From contig NC_134675.1 in assembly GCF_030463565.1 (NCBI RefSeq), positions 17,567,862 through 17,631,861 on the forward strand: a DNA stretch of 64,000 nt. The letters run 5' to 3'. The notes under the pieces are model-generated. The model was given only the letters and a program-made list of their open reading frames with translations. It made no database searches and was not told the DNA's origin. Positions 35,201 to 44,200 of the stretch are shown here, piece by piece. Both the position numbers and the translations under genes were made by a program. Source of the stretch: Pelecanus crispus (taxonomy: Eukaryota; Chordata; Aves; Pelecaniformes; Pelecanidae). How positions within the stretch are numbered: position 1 is the first letter of the stretch; each line of letters starts with the position of its first letter.

Positions 35201-38200
35201 CAACTCCCCCCAGTTTATATACTGAGCATGATGTCATATAGTATGGAATAGCCCTTTGGCCAGTTTGGGTCAACTGTTCTGGCTGTGCCCCCTCCCAGCT
35301 TCTTGTGCACCTGGCAGAGCATGGGAAGCTGAAAAGTCCTTGCCTAGCATAAGCAGTACTCAGCAACAACTAAAACATCAGTGTGTTATCAACATTATTC
35401 TCATCCTAAATCCAAAACACAGCATTATGCCAGCTACAAGGAAGAAAATTAACTCTATCCCAGACGAAACCAGGACACCCTGCTGGAGCAGTCCATTACT
35501 GAAGGACTGTACCCTGTGGTGAAGAACTGCAGCCCGTGGGAAGGACCCACGTTGGAGCAGTTCATGAAGGACTGCAGCCCGTGGGAGGGACCCCATGCCG
35601 GAGCAGGGGAAGAGTGTGAGAAGGAAGGAGTGGCAGAGACAAAGCATTATGAACTGACCGCAACCCCCATTCCCCAGCCCCCTGTGCCGCTCAGGGAGGG
35701 AAAAGGAGGTAGAAGAGTTGGGAGTGAAGTTGAGCCTTGGAAGAAGGGAGGGGTGGGGGGGCAAGGTGTTTTTAGATTTGTTCTTATTTCTCATTGTCCT
35801 ACTCTGTTTAATTGGCAATACATTAAACTAATTTCCCCAAGTCGAGTCTGTTTTGCCCGTGACGGTAATTGCTGAGTGATCTCCCTTGTCCTTATCCCGA
35901 CCCATGAGCTGTCCTGTTGAGGAAGGGGAGTGACAGAGCGGCTTGGTGGGCACCTGGTGACCAGTCAAGGTCAACCCACCACCCTGTCCACCAGGACCCC
36001 CAGATCCTTCTCTGCCAAGGTGCTTTCCAGCTTGTTGTCCCCCAGCATGTATTGGTGCATGGACTTCTTCTTCCCCAGGTGCAGGACTTGGCACTTCCCC
36101 TTGATGAACTTCATGAGACTTCAAGAGAGGGCAAGACTGAGATAAAGAGGGACTGCGACTGCGAGAGAGAGAGAGGTGGGGGTGTGGCCGAGGTTGAGAG
36201 AGAGAGAGAGGCTAAGACTGAGAGGGAGATATTCACACATCCCAAGGGACACTTAGAGAGAGGGGGATAAGAGAGGTCAAGAGAGAGGCCGATGCCAAGA
36301 GAGAGACAGAGGGGCGGGGGGGGGGGGGGGGGGGGGGGGGGCGAGGGGTGCGAGGCAGAGAGAGGGACAGAGAAGGGGAGATTAAGAAAGGCCGATGGGC
36401 TGATGGGGGAGAGAGAAGTCAAGGGCAAAAGACAGAGGGAGTGCGGACGAGACACAGAGAGAGGCAGGGGGGGCAAAAGAGGGAGAGAGGCAGAGGCTGA
36501 GACCATGGGTGGGGAGAGGGGGAGGGGGGCAGAGAGAAGAGCCTACTCACTGGTGGGGCAGTGTGAGAAGCAGAAAAGGCCTTGACTCCCTGTAAGCACT
36601 GCTCAGCAATAACAAAAACATCCCTGTATTATCAACACTGTTTCCAGTACAAATCCAAAACATAGCCCCATACTAGCTACTATGAAGAACATTAACTCTA
36701 TCCCAGCCAAAACCAGCACAGAGGGAATAAAATTAACTCATCACAGCAAGCTATTCCCTTTTGTTTTGGTAAACAAAGCATGGTTTTTTAGATTTGTTCT
36801 TATTTCTCATTTTCCTACCCTGTTTAATTGGCAATAAATTAAACTGATTTCCCCAAGTCAAGTCTGTTTTGCCTGTGATGGTAATTGCTGAGTAATATCC
36901 CTGTCCTTATCTTGACCCATGAGCTTTTTGCCATATTTTCTACCCATCCTGTTGCTGGGGAGGGAGGTGAGATAGAGCAGCTTGGTAGGCACCTGGCAGC
37001 CAGCCAAGGTTGACCCACCCCACCTAGTTCTTTCACTTCAGTCTAGTTGCTGCTTTACTAAATACAGAATGAATCCACTAAGTGTGACTGAGTAGCGTAA
37101 AACTGATGTCTTCAGTCTGAAACTTGATTCAAAGATGATATCTGATGGCATGTCTTACAATTTTCAGAGCTGCAACCCTGAAAAACTTCTACCTGAATGC
37201 TGTGTTTTATTTGTTAATCACTCCACTCTACTGAAACCCAATAACAACAGTAACAATCATCATAATGCCAGCCACATCCATCTGCACTTGCCCTGTATTG
37301 CTGACCGTTATCTTTGATCATTTAATGGAGAAATAATAATTACTGAGGTTTTAGTTCTAAAAATAAAGAAATATACGCCAATAGTTCATATGTTCTTAGC
37401 AAAGACCACGACACCTTTGAGTCTCAGAACAGGTTGACCAATTTTACCTCCTCTATTGCTCCTTCTCATAAGGCCCTTAAGCAGGCTCTAAGGAGAGAGA
37501 TTCTCCTTCCACTACATAATTTCTCAAGAAGTGAAGAGAGCTTAGAGGTCAGAACAAACAAGTTCAAAATCACAAGTCATTTCTCCACAACTTTTAATAG
37601 ATTTTAATAGCTTTCCTCAAGCATGCACATTTTTATAGGAATCTACAGCAAAAATAACTAGACAACAGTTCCCTGAATGTCCTTCTATAATCATACATTC
37701 CTCAGGCATAAACAGTATTCACACACAAACACGAATATATCCCCCACTGCTGGAAAGATACCCAAACTTCTTGGTCAAGAATTTAACCTAGGATTGCTAA
37801 CACACATAACTGTTGAATTAGTGAAATGGGCTTTAAAAATAAATACAAAACATACCCCTGCATCATAAAGGGAAATCTAAAAACAGGGCTACAGACTTTT
37901 CTAAAAAGAAAGTAGTCTGAACACTAAGCAGTGCAAGCATGTAGTTTCTCAACATTATAATGAAGGCTGAGAACAAACCATTTCTAATAGTATCAAAATC
38001 CAAGTTATTTATTATTTTATTGTTTACATAGCAAAGAAGTCACCTCATATTTCAGAAAAATTTCAGACCTTCTGGCACAAGCAACAGTAACATCTAGATA
38101 TAAAAACTTGAGAAGATCATAATGCTTACTGACAAAGACAGAAACAAAACGATTGTTCCAGTAGTCTATTATACAGTGTATAATTGCTCTACACCAATTA

Positions 38201-41200
38201 CTACTGTTGAAATCATCAGGAAAATCAAGTGGTAGGGGGTAAAGGGAAACAGTAAGAGCCACTTTATAAAAAGTCAATATATTTAAAAGCTATTTATTTT
38301 TACAAGGGTTTAACCTTCTCTGTAACACCAGGATTTAGTGGCCTGCATACCAAGGATCCAAGGACTCAGCTGCATAACCTTGACTCAGACTGCTGAGAGC
38401 GAGCTGTGAGAAAGTCTGTAGAGAGGTAAAGGTGATGTTGTAGGCAGATGTAGGATCGCTGAGTTGGGGACTGTTAGTAGCTCAAGGAGTCAAGAAGGAA
38501 AACACCAGCATGGTGTGTGTGTATGTACGTATGTATGGTACATACCTTCCTAGTCAGCATTTAAATGAACACATACTTCAAGAAAAAAAAATATATACTC
38601 ATTTCCTGGAAATTTTCATATACTTTCACTGTAATTGAAAAACAACGCTGAAGCGGCTTACCACCTCTGTTGATGTTTCTGCATGTTCAGAAGCAACATG
38701 TTCTTGAAGAGATGTTTCCGTATAACCCATCTTTCCACAATAAGGACAAGTAAAGGACTGTGGCTGCTCTACAGAAAAAGCTTCTCCACCATAATACAAA
38801 TCTGGAAAAAGATGATGTTTTAGGAGGGGTTATTTTCAAGCAGCATAGCTCATTATTTTATTTATATAACCTCTTTATATATGCACCTATGTGCATGTAA
38901 TCACTGTCAAATTAATTCATTATTTAATCAAAATAAACATTTTAATTCTGCACAAAGTGCATATGCCAATATTATAAAGTTGTTCAATGACTCAACTTCC
39001 AAAAGAATAGACAGACTACACAATTTTCACTAGCAAACAACATAACTTTCTAATATCCAGGAAGAGCAAAGTCTGATGGTGCTGCTGAACCATCACTTTT
39101 CCCCCATCCTTGTTTTTACCATAGGTGAGCTTGTACTACAGATAAGATCACTGTAGATGCACTGTGCTCTCACAGCCTTACTCGCAGCAAAACTATGTTA
39201 AATATCATAATTTTAAATGCCTCTCTGACACCAGCACTCCATATGTTGATACTGGTGTCATAGCTGAACCAGTGTTTAACAATAAGGGGAAATTTTAGTG
39301 AAGCAAAAGGAGCAAGATGTTACGTATCAGTTTCAACGCTTCAGCACTTCTTGACTACTTAAGTAGCAGCCTCCTTTAAGCTGCTAATTTAGTAATTAAC
39401 ATGAGACAAACCGATCATGAAAATTTAACAAACCATGCTAAATTCATACTAAATTGCATCACTCCAGGAAGTTTCCTTCACTGCTTATAGAGGAAGAGCA
39501 CTAAGATGATGCTTAGGCTCAGAATGCTCTCAAAAGGGGGCTCTCTAAAGGGGACTTGATGGTATACTAAATTAGATTTCAAGTCTAAGGGTATTTGGAA
39601 ACTACAGTGTTTCCTAAAGAAAATGGCTTTAGGACATCTGCCAATCTCAACGGGGAAGAAAGAGAACAATTTTGTTTCATCAACCACAGAGCTAGCACAT
39701 TCTTCTCTCTAGTTGCAAACCTCCTGGCACTCATTCAGAAATACACTAGCATTCCTCAGACAAAACCAGTATTTCAAGGAGCCGATTCAGAACTAAATGT
39801 AACAATTTGTTCTTGTAGACTGAGGAGACATATTACTTTAAGAAGTTCCACAGAAGACAGAGGAATTTTAATAAAACTTATTTTCATACAAGTGCAACTT
39901 CAGTTCAACTTAATATACGTAAACTAAAAATGTTGACATCATACAAGTAATATGCTGATTTCACACTAGTATTTGAACTAAAAAGTTGAAGAAACTGAAT
40001 GCTGACAAGCTCCCCCCCTCCTTTTTTTTTGGAGGTGGTACTTTAACACTGATCAATAAGCTTCATTAATCAGAACAGTATTACTCTTAAAGCTACTGCA
40101 TCTTTTGTTTTGCTTCACATTTTTGAGCTAAAAAGCTTCCCAAGCCATCTGGCTAGGTACCCTGCCAAAAGCATAAATAAACAATGCATACCTCTATATC
40201 TCCTGCCCTTTGTAAATACTCAGATAAAGACATATAGCTACATCTTTCATATAGACTCTGACATTTTGTCAATCACCATTTTTTGTCCTGCTTTACTAGA
40301 GTGATCTAATACCAGCAAGTAGAATTTCTATCCACCTTATTTAGAACTCTCTAACAGAAACCTCCCTTTTAAGTAAAAATGCAGCACAAGAGCCATGTTT
40401 GCTAGAGTAAAACGTAAGCTTGGCAGAGTCTGGAAAAAGTTGCCAGTTGCTTCCATATAGAACATCAATACTTCAACCTTTTTGAAATATCTCAGTGTAG
40501 CCATGTCCAGTAGCAAGAAACAGCACATTCTCTGTTTTTCTTCATACAAATTCATCAGTTTCTCAGTGTTCAGCTACAGAGCTAAGTAGTGGTTGCTTGG
40601 CTAACTACTTGAGAATCAGAAACACTCTGCTGGGTCTGACAGAGACCCCATGGCAGGGATTCAGTTAATTCATCCAGCAGTAGCTGGACATTCTGTTGTT
40701 GATACCACATACTGAAGCCATGAACATACACAGGTGATGATGCAGATTACAAAGGACTTGATTTGATGCCCGGTTGTCAACACCTAACACTGCCAACACA
40801 GCTGTCACTACTTGACTTAGCAAGACATGCAAGACTAAATGGATCATCTTCTAATAGTTTAAGACTGGTAAAGCCTCAAGCTGAATTCTAGTCAATCTAT
40901 CCAGACCTCAGACTTGTCATTTTTAAGCTTAACTTCGTGTAAGCAGCTCATGTTTTTGCAAAAGGTAGCTGAAGTGTTTTGATCTTGTACCCTATAAGCA
41001 CCTGAGCTGAACTTACACTGGGGACTTAAACAGAAGTAACAAAATATAAGTTCTTAATACAATTTTCCAGGAAAACCCTATTACTTACTTTGCCTAGTCT
41101 AACCCCTTGAAAATGGCAGGGACAGTGAGGAAACATGCTTCCACATAATACAAATCATAAAGCATTCTAACAGCTTAGAATGTAGAGTTTGTGGGTCACT

Positions 41201-44200
41201 GCCAGCAATTCTTTTTCAGGAACATCAAAATTGGGAAGTCTGCTCTGAACTTCTATGCTGTTCTAGCAAAAAGTATAATTTCTACAGAGACTACTAGATA
41301 TGCACATCCCTATTCTTTAAACAGACCTATTGCAATGCTATTCTGTCTTTTGCTATGACAGCATACCAATGTTTGTGCCCATTCAGCATTTTAAAATTTA
41401 CGTCTAACAAGCATCTTTTCCCAGCATCACTCTAGGAACTGAAGAACAATACAACTGTGACCATTCAGAATTCCACCTTCCTCATTCAGAAGAAATACTA
41501 GATTGTGCATTGACTTACAGAAGTGGTGAGCCAACTAGGCTCATAAACACAAACATGGGTGAAGCTGGAAGTCACTAGTGCTTCTTATTCATTTCTAACA
41601 GTCATAGAATCATAGAATCGTTTAGGTTGGAAAAGACCTTTAATATCATCCAGTCCAACCATTAACCTAACACTACCAAGTCCACCACTAAACCAATTAA
41701 GGGTAGAGTAGCAATTTCGTGTTTCCTGGCTTGGTGGCTGGATTATTTTTTAATGAAAGTAAAAACTAGGAATCATTAAGGTTGGAAAGGACCTCCAAGA
41801 TCATCAGTCCAATCATCAACCCAACACCACCATGCCCACTAAACCATGTCCCAGAGTGCCACGTCTACCCGTTCTTTGAACACCTCCAGGGATGGTGACT
41901 CCACCACCTCTCTGGGCAGCCTGTTCCAATGCTTGACTACCCTTCCTGCATATTTCGCTGTTCACTTGGGGATAGGGATCGGGTGGTTACCGTCTCATTT
42001 ATGGGTTCTGCCTCTTCCTCCTCCTCTTCTCATGATGGCCCTGGTTCATCTTCATCCCTTACTAAACAAGACGATCTTGTGTATTTTTTATTGTGTATAG
42101 GGGCGACTGATACCGGTACAGGTTGGTTCTCTAGTTCAGCCGCAGTGACTGTCACTGGAGTTTGAGTAGCTTCAGTGCTTGTCACTAGGGTTAGAGTCAC
42201 TGCAGCACCTGTCACTGGAGTTTGAGTAGCTGCAGTGTGTGTCGCAGGGTTTTGAGTAACTGCATTGCCTGTCGCGTGGGTTGGAGTGGCGGCAGTGCCT
42301 GTCGCGGAGGTTGGTCTTAAATAGTTGTTTAACCCTAAACAAGACCTGAACCGCATTCAGGAGACATAGCAATAGGAACATGCTGGTTTGAACATCCCAA
42401 GGATATTCAAAATTCTCAAAAGCTGTTGTAACAGTCTGAAGGAGAAAGGGATGGTGAAGGAGCAGAGGAAACTGTCCCCCTCTGTCTCCCCAATAGATTG
42501 CTTCTCCGAGGAAATGAGGTAATAAGTGTAATTATTAATAGTTTCTGAGAAATGGCTCCCGAAGCATGGGGATGATGGCAGTGCTGAGTACAATCTCATG
42601 ACCGATAATTTTATCATACCATAAGCCAGTGTTACACAGTACAGCAAAGCAATAGCATTAATCCAGCTCCCAGAGGTGATAACCAGCACCACAGGGAGTG
42701 CATATGGCAAGTAAGGTGTTACATAGCACAACTCTAAGAACAAGCATAACAGCTCAGAGCAAATGAATCAACATTGTGACTAGTGACTATTAAACTAATA
42801 TAATGAATGCTTATCACAAATTTGTTTTAACACACTCTGGTCAGACCTGTCGTTATCTCGAACTATTCGGGCCCCATGTTGGGCGCCAAAAAGACTTTTG
42901 TGGTTTAACCCGGCAGGCAGCTAAACACCACACAGCCATTTGCTCACTCCCCCCCTTCCCCAGTGGGATGGGGGAGAGAATCAAAAAAAGAAAGTAGTAA
43001 AATTTGTGGGTTGAGATAGAGACAGTTTAATAGGACAGAAAATAATAACAGTAATAATAATATACAAAGCAAGTGATGCACAATGCAATTGCTCACCACC
43101 CACCAACCAATACCCAGACAGTCCCCGAGCAGCGATCTCTGCCCCCTGGCCAACCCCCCCCAGTTTATATACTGAGCATGACATCATATGGTATGGAATA
43201 GCCCTTTGGTCAGTTTGGATCAAGTATTCTGGCTGTGCCCCCCCCAGCTTCTTGTGCACCTGGCAGAGCATGGGAAGCTGAAAAAGTCCTTGACTAGTGT
43301 AAGCACTACTTAGCAACAACTAAAACTTAGGGCTTAGGGCAAGCAGCTACTTGAGAATTATACGTGAATGAGATACTTCTCTGCTCAAAGAGAGCTCTGA
43401 GAAAGAAGCTGTATATTGGTATATTCAGCTGTTCTGAGCTTTACATGCATATAGGAAGTAGCATAATGTGTATATTCAATCCTTTTTTTTTTTTAAATCA
43501 AAAAGGTAAAAAAGTGACTAAGAGCTGAAAGCCTTCAAATACAATATAGTTTGAATCACTACAAACAGTTTTTACCAAAACATTAGCCTTGTGGGCTTAA
43601 AACAGGTATAAAAAGAAATAAGCATCCAATGTCAACAACATCTTAATGCAAAGATTTGCTATGGAAGTATCTCCTGAATTACAATACCGGTGTTATAAGT
43701 ATAATGTGATAGAAATGACTCATGGAAAAGAAAACAGCAACAGAGGACTACTTTCTAGCCCTTGCCACTAGTCTTCCGCATTCAGTACAGCCTACCACCC
43801 CTGCTGCATTAACATCCCCTGATGTAACTAGAAAACAACTTTTTCCCCAAACTCTCACCACTATTTCTCTTCTTCACCATGGTACTTTCTCGTACAACAT
43901 ACTAGGGGAAGGGGGAGCAGGTGCATGTAGTTTTGTTGCACCTTTTGAATTGGAAATTAATTTAGGAGTAATCCTTTTTATCAGATATATATCTAATAGT
44001 CTGATAATTTGCTGTGTGCCAAAAAACTTAACCCAAAAGAGTAAAGCAGATTTCATATGCTAGAACCAAAGAAAAAACAAGCTTTTTATCACAGAGATAG
44101 GAACCTGATATAATTTTCAGCATGCTATTTTGGGGAAAAAAGTTCCTAAGCAATGAAACAAAAATACAAGTTTTTAACTACTGCAAACAGCTCTAATATG

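Noticed and set aside
43327..43342. Telomere-like ttagggcttaggg
   Set aside because: Only two imperfect units at an LTR breakpoint; not enough for an interstitial telomere.
43722..44063. 113-codon plus-strand frame in intron 2
   Set aside because: No domain, splice context or similarity recognised; antisense to KCMF1.
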